From contig JAJYYH010000029.1 of assembly GCA_021801255.1 (NCBI GenBank), positions 1 to 33,523 on the forward strand: 33,523 nt of DNA, given 5' to 3'. The position numbers were made by a program, and so were the translations under genes. Source of the DNA: Pseudomonadota bacterium. GTDB taxonomy: Bacteria; Pseudomonadota; Alphaproteobacteria; Acetobacterales; Acetobacteraceae. Below, piece after piece: positions 8,464-16,870 of this stretch. The notes under the pieces were generated by a model. The model was not told where the DNA came from and ran no database searches. It saw only the letters and a list, made by a program, of their open reading frames with translations. The first letter of the stretch is position 1. Each line of letters starts with the position of its first letter.

Positions 8464-10353
8464 ATGCGCCGCGACGCGCGCCGCACCAGCATCTTCACCC
8501 GCCGCGCCTTGCTGCTCGCCGGCATCGAGACATTGGCGCTGGGCGGCCTCGCCGCGCGGCTCTACCGGGTGCAGGTGGCGGATGGCGCGCGCTATGCCCT
8601 GCTCGCCGATACCAACCACATCAGCGCCCGTCTCATCGCGGTGCCGCGCGGGCGCTTGCTCGACCGTAATGGCGACGTGCTCGCCGGCAACCGCATGAAC
8701 TGGCGCGCCGTGCTGATCGCCGAGCAGACCACCGATGTCCAGGCGACGCTCGACCGCTTCTCCCGCCTGCTGCCGCTTTCCGACCACGAACGCGCCCGTA
8801 TCGACCGCGAGCTGGCGCGCCAGCGCAGTTTTATCCCCGTCATCGTCCGCGACTTCCTCGAATGGGACGAGATGGCCAGCATCGAAGTCAACGCCCCCGA
8901 TCTGCCCGGCATCATGATCGATGCCGGCATCACGCGGCTCTACCCCTATGGCGAGACGCTGGCCCATGTCGTGGGCTATGTCGCGCCGCCCAATGAGGAT
9001 GAAGCCGATGACGACCCGGCTCTGGCGCTGCCGGGAACACGGATCGGGCGGTCGGCGGTGGAAAAATACCATGAGCCGGCGCTCTGCGGCCGCCCCGGCG
9101 TTGTGCAGTTGGAGATCAACGCGATCGGCCGGGTGATCCGCGAACTCGACCGCCAGGAGGGCACGCCGGGGGCCGAAATCACCCTCACCATCGACGCCGG
9201 CCTGCAGCAGGCGGTGATGGCGCGGCTCGGCGAGGAAAGTGCCAGCGCCGTGGTGCTCGATGCCCGCAATGGCGAGGTCCTTGCCATGGCGACCAATCCG
9301 AGCTTCGATCCTGGCCTGTTCAATGCCGGGGTGTCGCAGGCGCAGTGGGTGGAATGGACGCGCAACCGCCGCACGCCGCTGATCAACAAGGCAGTCGCCG
9401 GGCTCTATGCCCCCGGTTCGACATTCAAGATGATGGTGGCACTCGCGGGGCTCGAGGCGCGCGCCATCACGCCCCATGACCGTATCTTCTGTCCCGGCTA
9501 TCTTGATCTGGGCGACACCCGGTTTCACTGCTGGAGCCGTTATGGGCATGGCTCGCTCGATCTCCGGGGCGGCCTCAAGAATAGCTGCGATGTGTTTTTC
9601 TACGAGGTCGCGCGGCGCACCGGGATTGACACTATCGCTGCCATGGCGCGCCGTTTCGGCCTCGGCGTGCGCCCGGCGATCGAGCTGCCCGAGGCGCGCA
9701 CCGGCCTGGTGCCGACGCGAGAATGGCGGCTCGCCCATGGCCATCGCTGGAACCCCGGCGATACCGTGGTGCATGGCATCGGCCAGGGTTTCCTCCAGAT
9801 CGCGCCGGTTCAGCTCGCCACCATGGCGGCGCGCATCGCCAGCGGCCGCGCGGTCGAGCCGCATCTGACGCGGCGCATCGACGGCGTAATGCAGCCGGGT
9901 GCCGAGGCGAGCGCCTGGCCCCGGCTCGATCTGCCCGAGCCCGCGCTGGCCGCGGTGCGCGAGGGGATGTGGGCGGTGGTGAACGAGAAGGGCGGCACCG
10001 CGCCGCTCGCCCGCCTCGATCTCCCCGGGGTTCAGCTCGCCGGCAAAACCGGCTCGACCCAGGTGCGCCGGGTCTCGCGCGAGGCCCGCGAGCACGGCAA
10101 TTTCAAATCCGAAAATTTGCCGTGGGAATTTCGTCCGCACGCGCTGTTCGTCGCCTACGCGCCTTATGACGATCCGGTTTATGCGCTCGCCGTGGTGGTC
10201 GAGCACGGCAATGCCGGCGCCCAGGCCGCGGCACCCATGGCCCGCGCCATCATGACCGATGCCCTGACCCGCGATCCGGCCCATCACGGCAGCCAGGCCG
10301 GGCCGCGCCTGGCGGCCAGTGCGCTGCCTGGTCCGGGGGAGACCAGCCGGTGA
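8464..10353 (+). CDS. mrdA: penicillin-binding protein 2 (peptidoglycan D,D-transpeptidase MrdA)
   Basis: The protein has 629 residues, a class B PBP that cross-links peptidoglycan in the elongasome. A short N-terminal cytoplasmic segment and a transmembrane helix (RRALLLAGIETLALGGLAA) precede the PBP dimer domain (VPRGRLLDRNGDVLAGN near residue 60). The transpeptidase motifs are all present: S319-T-F-K322 (catalytic serine), S374-C-D376 (the SxN position carries Asp, as in other PBP2 proteins), and K528-T-G530. The stop codon overlaps the rodA start by 4 bp (GTGA), so translation is probably coupled to its glycosyltransferase partner. Confidence 0.96.
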   Translation: MRRDARRTSIFTRRALLLAGIETLALGGLAARLYRVQVADGARYALLADTNHISARLIAVPRGRLLDRNGDVLAGNRMNWRAVLIAEQTTDVQATLDRFSRLLPLSDHERARIDRELARQRSFIPVIVRDFLEWDEMASIEVNAPDLPGIMIDAGITRLYPYGETLAHVVGYVAPPNEDEADDDPALALPGTRIGRSAVEKYHEPALCGRPGVVQLEINAIGRVIRELDRQEGTPGAEITLTIDAGLQQAVMARLGEESASAVVLDARNGEVLAMATNPSFDPGLFNAGVSQAQWVEWTRNRRTPLINKAVAGLYAPGSTFKMMVALAGLEARAITPHDRIFCPGYLDLGDTRFHCWSRYGHGSLDLRGGLKNSCDVFFYEVARRTGIDTIAAMARRFGLGVRPAIELPEARTGLVPTREWRLAHGHRWNPGDTVVHGIGQGFLQIAPVQLATMAARIASGRAVEPHLTRRIDGVMQPGAEASAWPRLDLPEPALAAVREGMWAVVNEKGGTAPLARLDLPGVQLAGKTGSTQVRRVSREAREHGNFKSENLPWEFRPHALFVAYAPYDDPVYALAVVVEHGNAGAQAAAPMARAIMTDALTRDPAHHGSQAGPRLAASALPGPGETSR

Positions 10354-11492
10354 GCGAGCGGCGGCTGTTCCGCGCCGCCCAGGTCGGGCTCGCGGGCAAG
10401 GTGCTGGAGATCAGTTGGCTTTATATCGGGCTGCTCGGGCTGCTCGCCGCCATCGGCTATGTCGCGCTCTATTCCGCCGGCGGCGGGCCGGCGCCCTATG
10501 CCAACCGGCACGCGCTGCGTTTTGCCGTCGGGCTGTTGATCCTGCTCGCCACCGCGCTGACCGATCTCCGCCTGATCAAGCGCCTCGCCTGGCCGCTCTA
10601 CGGGTTTGGCATTTTCCTCCTCGTGGCGGTGGCGCGGTTCGGCCATGTCGGCAAGGGGGCGCAGCGCTGGATCGAGTTCGCTGGGCTGCAAGTTCAGCCG
10701 AGTGAATTGATGAAGATTTTTCTTGTCCTGGCCTTAGCTTCGTGGTTTTGCCGAGCCTCCTTCGAGCGCGTCGGCCGACCGCTTTTTCTCATCCCCCCCG
10801 CGCTTGCGGTGCTGCTTCCCGTGGCCTTGATCCTCAAGCAGCCCAATCTCGGCACCGCGATGATCACCGCCATGATCGGGGCCGCGATGTTTCTCGCCGC
10901 CGGGGTCAGGTGGTGGAAATTTGCCCTGCTCGCGGTGCTGATCGGCATCATCGCGCCGCTCGCCTATCATCATTTGCACGACTACCAGCGCGCCCGCATC
11001 ACCACCTTCCTCTACCCCGAGAGCGACCCGCTGGGTGCCGGCTACAACATCATCCAGTCCAAAATCGCGCTCGGCTCGGGTGGCCTCTGGGGCAAGGGGT
11101 TCATGAACGGAACCGAGGGCCAGCTCCATTACCTGCCTGAAAAACAGACCGATTTCATCTTCACCGTGCTCGCCGAGGAGTTCGGCTTTATCGGCGCGCT
11201 CGCGGTTTTGTTTGTGCTGGGCGCGATCGTGCTGGGCGGCTTCGTCATCGCGCTCGGCTGCCGCAATCCCTTCGGCCGGCTGGTCGCCGTCGGCATCACC
11301 ACCAATTATTTTCTCTACGCCTTCGTCAATATCGCGATGGTGACCGGGGCGATCCCGGTGGGCGGCGTGCCGCTGCCGCTGGTTTCACACGGCGGCTCTG
11401 CCCTGTTCACGGTGATGTTTGGCTTCGGCCTCTTGCTCTCGGTGCATGTCCATCGCGAGGTCGAGTTTGTCGAGGATCATGATTTTGCCTGA
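10350..11492 (+). CDS. mrdB: peptidoglycan glycosyltransferase RodA
   Basis: The protein has 380 residues, a SEDS-family integral membrane protein with about ten hydrophobic segments. RodA polymerises lipid II glycan strands with PBP2. Family landmarks: RWIEFAGLQVQPSELMKI, LKQPNLGTAMI, QSKIALGSGGLWGKGFMNGTEGQLHYLPE (the big periplasmic loop; quoted here for its position around residues 230-260), TDFIFTVLAEEFGF, and VGGVPLPLVSHGGSAL near the C-terminus. It starts with GTG inside the mrdA stop. It is the last gene of the cluster and faces tlyA. Confidence 0.96.
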   Translation: MSERRLFRAAQVGLAGKVLEISWLYIGLLGLLAAIGYVALYSAGGGPAPYANRHALRFAVGLLILLATALTDLRLIKRLAWPLYGFGIFLLVAVARFGHVGKGAQRWIEFAGLQVQPSELMKIFLVLALASWFCRASFERVGRPLFLIPPALAVLLPVALILKQPNLGTAMITAMIGAAMFLAAGVRWWKFALLAVLIGIIAPLAYHHLHDYQRARITTFLYPESDPLGAGYNIIQSKIALGSGGLWGKGFMNGTEGQLHYLPEKQTDFIFTVLAEEFGFIGALAVLFVLGAIVLGGFVIALGCRNPFGRLVAVGITTNYFLYAFVNIAMVTGAIPVGGVPLPLVSHGGSALFTVMFGFGLLLSVHVHREVEFVEDHDFA

Positions 11493-11546
11493 GCATGAAA
11501 GCGACTTTTTTCGGTGGCGCGTGCTCCCGTTGAGACAGTGACGGTC

Positions 11547-11590
11547 CCGCCAGTGACCTGGCGGCAGACGCATTCCGGTTCCTGCGGAAT
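11547..11590. terminator. two stem-loops between convergent mrdB and tlyA
   Basis: CCGCCAG/CTGGCGG (11547-11553 and 11558-11564, TGAC loop) and ATTCCG/CGGAAT (11572-11577 and 11585-11590) lie in the 154-bp gap where the two operons converge. The first is a perfect 7-bp stem. Neither has a following T run on the plus strand, so a role in ending either transcript is an inference from position. Confidence 0.4.
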
Positions 11591-11646
11591 TGGGGGCCTT
11601 GATAACCATCCTCGGCATAAGGTTTGAGCAGGAATGCGCGCCGAGG

Positions 11647-12384
11647 TCAGCCGCGTTCGGCGGCAATCAAGAATTCACGATTGCCTTCGGGGCCGAGGAT
11701 GGGGCTTGGGGTCAGGCCGAGCACCCGCCAGTCTGCAAGGCCATCCCACCACGCGGTGATACGCGCGCAGACCGCCGCGTGGACCGCCGCGTCGCGCACC
11801 ACGCCGCCCTTGCCGACATGGGCCCGCCCGGCTTCGAATTGCGGTTTGATCAGCGCAATCGCGAAGGCGCCGGGGGCGCAGAGCGCGAGCGGGGCCGGCA
11901 GCAGGGTTTCGAGCCCGATGAAGCTCGCGTCACACACCAGCGCCCTGATCGGCTCGGGGATGAGAGCGCCGTCGAGATGGCGCGCGTTGGTACGCTCACG
12001 CACGACGACGCGCGGATCGCCGCGCAGTTTCCAGGCGAGTTGGCCGTGGCCGACATCGACCGCATAGACCCTCACCGCCCCCTGGCTGAGCAGGACATCG
12101 GTGAAGCCTCCGGTCGAGGCGCCGATATCGAGCGCCACGCGGCCTGCCGGGGAGAGGCCGAAATGCGCCAGCGCATGCGCCAGCTTGACGCCGCCGCGCG
12201 AGACCCAAGGATGGTCGGCGCCGCGCAGCGTGAGCGGCGCATCCGGGGTGAGCCAGGTGCCGGGCTTGTCGATACGGCGCTCGCCGGAAAAAATCTTGCC
12301 AGCAAGGATGAGCGCTTGCGCTCGCGCGCGGGAGTCCGCGAGGCCGCGCGCCAGCAGCATCTGGTCAGCGCGCAGCCTGGCCAT
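11647..12384 (-). CDS. tlyA: TlyA-family rRNA 2'-O-methyltransferase
   Basis: The protein has 245 residues. TlyA proteins methylate ribose 2'-OH in 16S and 23S rRNA. An N-terminal S4-like RNA-binding domain (RADQMLLARGLADSRARAQALILAGKIF, residues ~5-60; listed for position) precedes a Rossmann methyltransferase domain with the SAM-binding motif ALDIGASTGGFTDVLL near residue 85. Later family blocks are VCDASFIGLETLLP and LIKPQFEAGR, carrying the catalytic Asp and Lys positions, and LGPEGNREFL. It lies 21 bp after ispA. The hemolysin label often attached to this family is historical. Confidence 0.93.
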   Translation of the reverse strand: MARLRADQMLLARGLADSRARAQALILAGKIFSGERRIDKPGTWLTPDAPLTLRGADHPWVSRGGVKLAHALAHFGLSPAGRVALDIGASTGGFTDVLLSQGAVRVYAVDVGHGQLAWKLRGDPRVVVRERTNARHLDGALIPEPIRALVCDASFIGLETLLPAPLALCAPGAFAIALIKPQFEAGRAHVGKGGVVRDAAVHAAVCARITAWWDGLADWRVLGLTPSPILGPEGNREFLIAAERG

Positions 12385-12405
12385 CGGGAGGGTTTTTGCC
12401 GTCCC

Positions 12406-13317
12406 TCAAGACCGCCGCTCGATGACGAAGGCGGCGAGCTGGCGCAGCAGTTCGGCGCGCGCTCCAAACGGCTCGAGATGGGCCGCTGCCTGCTCCGCGA
12501 GCATCAGGGCCTGGGCGCGGGCACGTTCGGGGCCGAGGATCGCGACCAGCGTCGCCTTGCCCGCCGCTTCATCCTTGCCGGCGGTCTTGCCGGTTTCTTC
12601 GGTGGTTCCGAGGGCGTCGAGCAGATCATCGGCGATCTGGAAAGCCGCGCCGAGATCGTGCCCGTACCAGGCGAGCGCCTGGCGCTGGGTGGCGGGTGCA
12701 CGGCCAAGGATGGCGCCGGCCTCGGCGCTGAACTGAATGAGGCGCCCGGTTTTGAGCGTCTGGAGGCGCATCACTTCTGCCGCGGTGAGGGTCTGGCCCT
12801 CGGAGGCCATGTCGATCATCTGCCCGCCGACCATCCCGCGTGCGCCGGCGGCTTGCGCCAGGGCGGCGACCAGCTCGGCGCGGGCCTGCGCGTCGGAATG
12901 GGTATCGGGCTCGGCCAGCACCTCGAAGGCGCGGGTTTGTAGCGCATCGCCCGCGAGAATGGCGGTCGCCTCGTCGAAGGCGCGATGGGTGCTCGGGTGG
13001 CCGCGGCGAAGATCATCGTTGTCCATCGCCGGCAGATCGTCATGGACCAGTGAATAGGCGTGCAGCATCTCGACGGCGGCGGCGACGCGGGCGGCGCAGG
13101 TCTCGTTCACCGCGAACAGCGCGGCGCTCTCGAGGACGAGGAAGGCGCGGAGCCGCTTGCCGCCGCCGAGCGTGGCGTAGCGCATGGCCGCGAGCAATGG
13201 CGCCTCCGGTCCCTCAGGGGTGGCGAGCAGGGTCTCGAGCGCGGCCTCGACACGCGCCGCGCCAAGCGTAAGAGCGGCGGCGAGGTCGGGCACGCGTTCG
13301 GTCGCCGCTTCCATCAT
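12406..13317 (-). CDS. ispA: farnesyl diphosphate synthase (polyprenyl synthetase)
   Basis: The protein has 303 residues from the ATG at 13315-13317, which overlaps the xseB stop as ATGA; the frame is open upstream but overlaps xseB. IspA condenses IPP with DMAPP and GPP to give FPP, the precursor of undecaprenyl phosphate, quinones and hopanoids. The first Asp-rich motif is DDLPAMDNDDLRRG with D93, D94 and D99; the second is QIADDLLD with D230, D231 and D234. LGGGKRLRAFL near residue 50 and GGQMIDM near 165 fit the family. It is the middle gene of xseB-ispA-tlyA. dxs, frequently found between ispA and tlyA in this class, is absent here. Confidence 0.95.
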   Translation of the reverse strand: MMEAATERVPDLAAALTLGAARVEAALETLLATPEGPEAPLLAAMRYATLGGGKRLRAFLVLESAALFAVNETCAARVAAAVEMLHAYSLVHDDLPAMDNDDLRRGHPSTHRAFDEATAILAGDALQTRAFEVLAEPDTHSDAQARAELVAALAQAAGARGMVGGQMIDMASEGQTLTAAEVMRLQTLKTGRLIQFSAEAGAILGRAPATQRQALAWYGHDLGAAFQIADDLLDALGTTEETGKTAGKDEAAGKATLVAILGPERARAQALMLAEQAAAHLEPFGARAELLRQLAAFVIERRS

Positions 13318-13574
13318 TCCACCGGTCGCAGGGAGAGGGCGCCCTCGCCGTTGCCGACGATGGCGGCGATGCGGGATTCGACCTCGCCAAGCTTGGCTTC
13401 GCAATGCTGGCGGAGTGCCGTGCCGCGCTCATAGGCGGCGAGCGCGTCCTCAAGCCTCTGCTGCCCGTCCTCAAGGCCACGCACGATGCGCTCCAACTCG
13501 GCCAGCGCCTCTTCGAAAGAAAGGCCGGCGATATTTTGCGCGGCGCTGGGCGGCTCGGGCTTGGCGATGGCCAT
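13314..13574 (-). CDS. xseB: exodeoxyribonuclease VII small subunit
   Basis: The protein has 86 residues, with the family pattern SFEEALAELERIVRGLEDGQQRLEDALAAYERGTALRQHCEAKL spread over residues 19-62 as a helical hairpin. XseB associates with XseA to form the single-strand nuclease ExoVII. The start ATG at 13572-13574 has AAGGAG 9 bp upstream. The stop overlaps the ispA start, which indicates translational coupling. xseA is not in this window. Confidence 0.93.
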   Translation of the reverse strand: MAIAKPEPPSAAQNIAGLSFEEALAELERIVRGLEDGQQRLEDALAAYERGTALRQHCEAKLGEVESRIAAIVGNGEGALSLRPVE

Positions 13575-13838
13575 GGCGGGGTCTCCTTGGACGTAAGCAA
13601 GTTGGGCGACGTGGGCAGGTTGGGGTGCTCGTATCGCGCCGGCGCCCGCGCGCCAACCCCCCGACCGCCAGGCAGGTAAGGACTATCAGGCAAAAAGCTC
13701 GGGGCGGGCGCGCCGCCCCCAGACCCCGGCATCCCGCCCAGGGCACCCCCTGGCAGGCTCAGGCGGGCGGGTTTAGGCTGGGCTCAGGTGGCCCGCCGGG
13801 TCTGGGGCCGCGCCGGCATTCGGAGGAAAAGAGAGATC

Positions 13839-15011
13839 ATGGAAGATATCGTCATCGTCGCCGCCGCCCGCACCCCGGTTGGCAGTTTCAACGGCACGCT
13901 CGGCACGACGCCAGCGCATGAACTGGGGGCCGTCGCGCTCCGCGCCGCTCTTGCCCGTGCCAAGCTCGACGTGGCCGAGGTGGACGAGGTGATCCTTGGC
14001 CAGATCCTGGTCGCCGGCCAGGGTATGAACCCGGCCCGCCAAGCGGCCCGCGCGGCCGGCGTGCCGGATGACAAGACGGCCTTCGGCATCAATCAGGTCT
14101 GCGGCTCGGGGCTGCGCGCCGTGGCACTCGCCGCGCAACAGGTGCGCAGCGGCGAGAGCACCATCATGCTCGCCGGCGGCCAGGAAAGCATGAGCCTCTC
14201 GCAGCACACCGCGCATCTCCGCGCTGGCATCAAAATGGGTGAACTCGGGCTCATGGACACCATGCTCCGTGATGGATTGTGGGATGTTTTCCACGGCTAT
14301 CACATGGGCGTGACCGCCGAGAACGTCGCGCGCGCCTATCAGATCACCCGGGAAGAACAGGACGCCTTCGCCCTCGCCTCGCAGCAGAAAGCCGCGGCGG
14401 CGCAGAAATCCGGGCGCTTCAAGGACGAGATCGTGCCGGTGACGGTGAAAAGCCGTAAGGGCGAGGTGGTTGTGAGCGAAGATGAATATATCCGCCCCGA
14501 TACCTCCGCCGAGGGCTTGGCCAAGCTGCGCCCGGCCTTCGCCAAGGACGGCACAGTGACAGCGGGCAATGCGAGCGGTATCAATGACGGCGCCGCGGCG
14601 CTGGTGGTGATGTCGGCAACCGAGGCGGCCAAGCGCGGCCTCACGCCGCTGGCCCGCATCGCTTCCTTCGCCACCGCCGGGGTCGATCCGGCGCTGATGG
14701 GCAGCGGGCCAATCCCGGCCAGCCGCAAGGCCTTGGCCCGGGCGGGGTGGAAAACCGACGATCTCGACCTGATCGAGGCCAATGAGGCCTTCGCCGCCCA
14801 GGCCTGCGCGGTCAATAAGGATCTCGGCTGGGACACCAAGAAGGTCAACGTCAATGGTGGGGCGATCGCTATTGGCCACCCGATCGGCGCCTCGGGGGCG
14901 CGTATCCTGGTGACGCTGTTGCACGAAATGGGCAAGCGCGACGCCCATAAGGGGCTGGCAACACTGTGCATCGGTGGCGGCATGGGCGTCGCCATGTGCG
15001 TCGAACGTTGA
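13839..15011 (+). CDS. phaA: acetyl-CoA C-acetyltransferase (beta-ketothiolase)
   Basis: The protein has 390 residues from the ATG at 13839, the usual thiolase length; GGAGG and AGAGAG precede it and an upstream in-frame start adds non-family residues. It condenses two acetyl-CoA to acetoacetyl-CoA in the cytoplasm, the first step of polyhydroxybutyrate synthesis. The nucleophilic Cys88 lies in [11 protein letters not shown], the catalytic His in [18 protein letters not shown] near residue 347, and the second Cys in [12 protein letters not shown] near 377. phaB follows after ~100 bp. No phaC synthase is present in the window. Confidence 0.95.
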   Translation: MEDIVIVAAARTPVGSFNGTLGTTPAHELGAVALRAALARAKLDVAEVDEVILGQILVAGQGMNPARQAARAAGVPDDKTAFGINQVCGSGLRAVALAAQQVRSGESTIMLAGGQESMSLSQHTAHLRAGIKMGELGLMDTMLRDGLWDVFHGYHMGVTAENVARAYQITREEQDAFALASQQKAAAAQKSGRFKDEIVPVTVKSRKGEVVVSEDEYIRPDTSAEGLAKLRPAFAKDGTVTAGNASGINDGAAALVVMSATEAAKRGLTPLARIASFATAGVDPALMGSGPIPASRKALARAGWKTDDLDLIEANEAFAAQACAVNKDLGWDTKKVNVNGGAIAIGHPIGASGARILVTLLHEMGKRDAHKGLATLCIGGGMGVAMCVER

Positions 15012-15023
15012 AGTGAGGTGATG

Positions 15024-15061
15024 GCGGCGGGCGGCTCGATTTTTTGCAACACGCCCGCCGC
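15024..15061. promoter_or_regulatory. stem-loop between phaA and phaB
   Basis: GCGGCGGGCG (15024-15033) and CGCCCGCCGC (15052-15061) make a perfect 10-bp GC stem with an 18-nt loop that itself holds GATTTTTTG. It sits 13 bp past phaA and 52 bp before phaB. It could uncouple expression of the two genes by partial termination or RNA stabilisation; the T run is in the loop, not after the stem. Confidence 0.4.
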
Positions 15062-15112
15062 AGCCCTGTGCTAGCCTGAAAGTCCAAGAAACGCCGGAAC
15101 GGGAGGATGGCG

Positions 15113-15835
15113 ATGGAACGGGTTGCATTGGTTACCGGTGGCACACGTGGCATCGGGGCGGAAATCAGCCGCGCGCTCAAGGCGACGGGACACAAGGTGG
15201 TGGCGAGCTATGCCGGCAACGACGCCGCTGCCAAGGCCTTTGCTGGGGAAACAGGCATCGCGGTGCTGCGCTTCGATGCTGGCGATTATGGCGCCTGCGA
15301 GGTGGCCGTCGCCGAAATCGCCAAGACGCAGGGGCCGATCGAGATTCTCGTCAACAACGCTGGCATCACCCGCGACACCACACTGGCGCGAATGACGCGC
15401 GAGATGTGGGACGCGGTGATCAATACCAATCTCGGCTCCTGCTTCAATCTCTGCAAGCTTACCTTTGAGGGGATGCGCGCGCGCAAATTCGGCCGGGTGG
15501 TCAATATCAGCAGCATCAACGGCCAGGCTGGGCAATATGGCCAGGTCAATTACGCGGCGGCGAAAGCTGGCATATTCGGCTTTACCAAGGCGCTGGCCCA
15601 GGAAGGCGCGCGCCACGGCATCACCGCCAACGCCATCGCGCCGGGCTATATCGATACCGACATGGTACGGGCGGTGCCGGAAGAAGTGCTGCAAAAAATC
15701 ATTGCCAAGATCCCGGTGGGCCGCCTCGGCCACGCCTCGGAAATCGCCCGCGCCGTCGTGTTCCTGAGCGCCGAGGAGGCCGGCTTCGTGACCGGCTCGA
15801 CGCTCACCATCAATGGCGGACAATATATGGTGTAG
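15113..15835 (+). CDS. phaB: acetoacetyl-CoA reductase
   Basis: The protein has 240 residues, a short-chain dehydrogenase that reduces acetoacetyl-CoA to (R)-3-hydroxybutyryl-CoA with NADPH, the second step of polyhydroxybutyrate synthesis. It shows the nucleotide-binding motif VTGGTRGIG (residues 7-15), LVNNAGITRD near 80, and the triad S134, Y147 (NYAAAK) and K151, plus NAIAPGYIDTDMV near 180 and the C-terminal LTINGGQYMV. I chose the ATG at 15113 because GGAGG lies 6 bp upstream; the ATG at 15107 is too close to it. It is downstream of phaA and likely in the same operon. Confidence 0.95.
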   Translation: MERVALVTGGTRGIGAEISRALKATGHKVVASYAGNDAAAKAFAGETGIAVLRFDAGDYGACEVAVAEIAKTQGPIEILVNNAGITRDTTLARMTREMWDAVINTNLGSCFNLCKLTFEGMRARKFGRVVNISSINGQAGQYGQVNYAAAKAGIFGFTKALAQEGARHGITANAIAPGYIDTDMVRAVPEEVLQKIIAKIPVGRLGHASEIARAVVFLSAEEAGFVTGSTLTINGGQYMV

Positions 15836-16391
15836 GTGGTTGCTGATCGGCGACAAGGCGACCTTCCGTGGTTCGGCGCCGACCGGATCGTCGTGACCCA
15901 AAAGGGGTTTCAACCATTGCGGAAACTTAGGATTGTTAAATAACTATCTGGAGATCCATCGCAATTGCGATTGACCGTGAACTGCCGGCCTGTCAGGTGC
16001 CGTGAGATATGATCCATCGGCGCATGCTTGCCGTTGACACTAAGGCTCGCTGGCGGCGGACGGATGCTGGAGGACTTGCGGGTGCTGTGCAACGATGTCG
16101 CTCTGCGCGCACTGGATAGACGCTCGACAGCGACGTGACCGATATCGTGGTGGGAAAGTGTGAGGCTGAGATGACAGCCGTAGAGCCCGACTTCGAGTTG
16201 CCCCACGCGCCAGCATCGACTTGTGTCTAAAACTCAAAATGTCCGCTATAAATTTGTAATATATGCTTATTTTTTTATGCACTGCAAAAATTGAGGCAAA
16301 ATCTCTGACGGCCGGAATGAGCGCAGCACCGGCCCCGCTTCCACAGTGCTTCCAAATCTCAAACTTCCTGGACGCAAAAAGTCATATCTTT
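15836..16391. other. gene-poor stretch between phaB and the island
   Basis: This stretch of 556 bp has no ORF I can support. From about 15940 the sequence is less GC-rich than the backbone. Minus-strand frames at 15910-16206 are open but show no recognisable family and no ribosome-binding site; this could be a decayed insertion-element or gene remnant. 16205-16300 is AT-rich (TTTGTAATATATGC, then TTTTTTTATGC). I see no tRNA or other RNA before the att copy at 16392. Confidence 0.4.
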
Positions 16392-16446
16392 TTGATTTAA
16401 TTGGTCGGGCAGGCGGGATTCGAACCCACGACCTCCAGTCCCCCAG
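16392..16446. repeat. att site, left (tRNA-Pro 3' fragment)
   Basis: This 55-bp block is identical to 29624-29678. It holds the tRNA-Pro sequence from the start of the anticodon loop through T-arm, acceptor 3' strand and CCA, plus 10 bp beyond. After 16446 the sequence departs from the tRNA (GCGGGAGG instead of ACTGATGC), so this copy cannot encode a tRNA. It marks the left boundary of the island. Confidence 0.92.
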
Positions 16447-16574
16447 GCGGGAGGGTCTAGGAGACGCTGGGTGCCGGGAGGGGAAGGCAGTTGCCGGAAG
16501 CCTTCGACGTCAAGGGGTTGGAAGCGCCGCGCGCGGACTCCAAACGCCACCAGATGCCGCTAGTCTCCTCGCCG

Positions 16575-16595
16575 GTTGGTCCGCCGTTGGTCCGC
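16575..16595 (+). repeat. tandem 10-mer, candidate integrase arm site (left)
   Basis: GTTGGTCCGC occurs twice with one C between, on the plus strand, 129 bp inside the left att copy. The same 21-bp arrangement occurs at 29565-29585, 39 bp inside the right att copy, in the same orientation. Tandem decamers near both ends of a tyrosine-integrase element are the expected form of arm-type integrase binding sites. Confidence 0.6.
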
Positions 16596-16696
16596 AGTGA
16601 CCATCTGACTGCGGAAACTCGGGTGAGGTCTGGCGCGCGCAGAAGACGGATGCGCGAGCGTGAACGCGGGAAAGGTATTATATACTCTATGAGTGT

Positions 16697-16807
16697 ATCA
16701 CAACATCACACATATATATACCCTATTGATCTATCACACTTTTATGCCCGTTTTGTGGGCATTTCGAAACGGATCACATCGCATCACATCGCATCACATG
16801 CATCACA
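16697..16807. repeat. array of ATCACA motifs, candidate iterons upstream of integrase
   Basis: ATCACA occurs at 16697, 16705, 16733, 16773, 16783, 16793 and 16802, all on the plus strand; the last four are spaced 10, 10 and 9 bp, about one helical turn. The region is AT-rich (TATTATATACTC, CATATATATACC). An inverted repeat ATGCCC/GGGCAT (16744-16749 and 16757-16762) lies inside the array. The same motif in opposite orientation (TGTGAT) recurs in the three repeats at the island's right end. Candidates are replication iterons or operators for the integrase gene. Confidence 0.6.
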
Positions 16808-16870
16808 CAAGCAATTTCAAATACTTATGGCATGCGAAACCGAAGATTTGGCGTCCCAACGCCTCGGAAT

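Noticed and set aside
8059-10287. 742-codon minus-strand ORF opposite mrdA
   Set aside because: It is an antisense shadow of mreD/mrdA, whose products are clearly recognised on the plus strand.
11590-12942. 450-codon plus-strand ORF across tlyA and ispA
   Set aside because: It is an antisense shadow of two well-identified minus-strand genes.
15910-16206. 98-codon minus-strand ORF between phaB and the island
   Set aside because: There is no ribosome-binding site, no recognised family and odd composition; treated as possible decayed DNA only.
16402-16446. Second tRNA-Pro gene
   Set aside because: Only the 3' part is present. The sequence after 16446 does not give an anticodon stem, D arm or 5' acceptor strand, so it is the left att copy.
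16697-16807. CRISPR array
   Set aside because: Repeats are only 6-10 bp and spacers are too short or absent; no cas genes are present.
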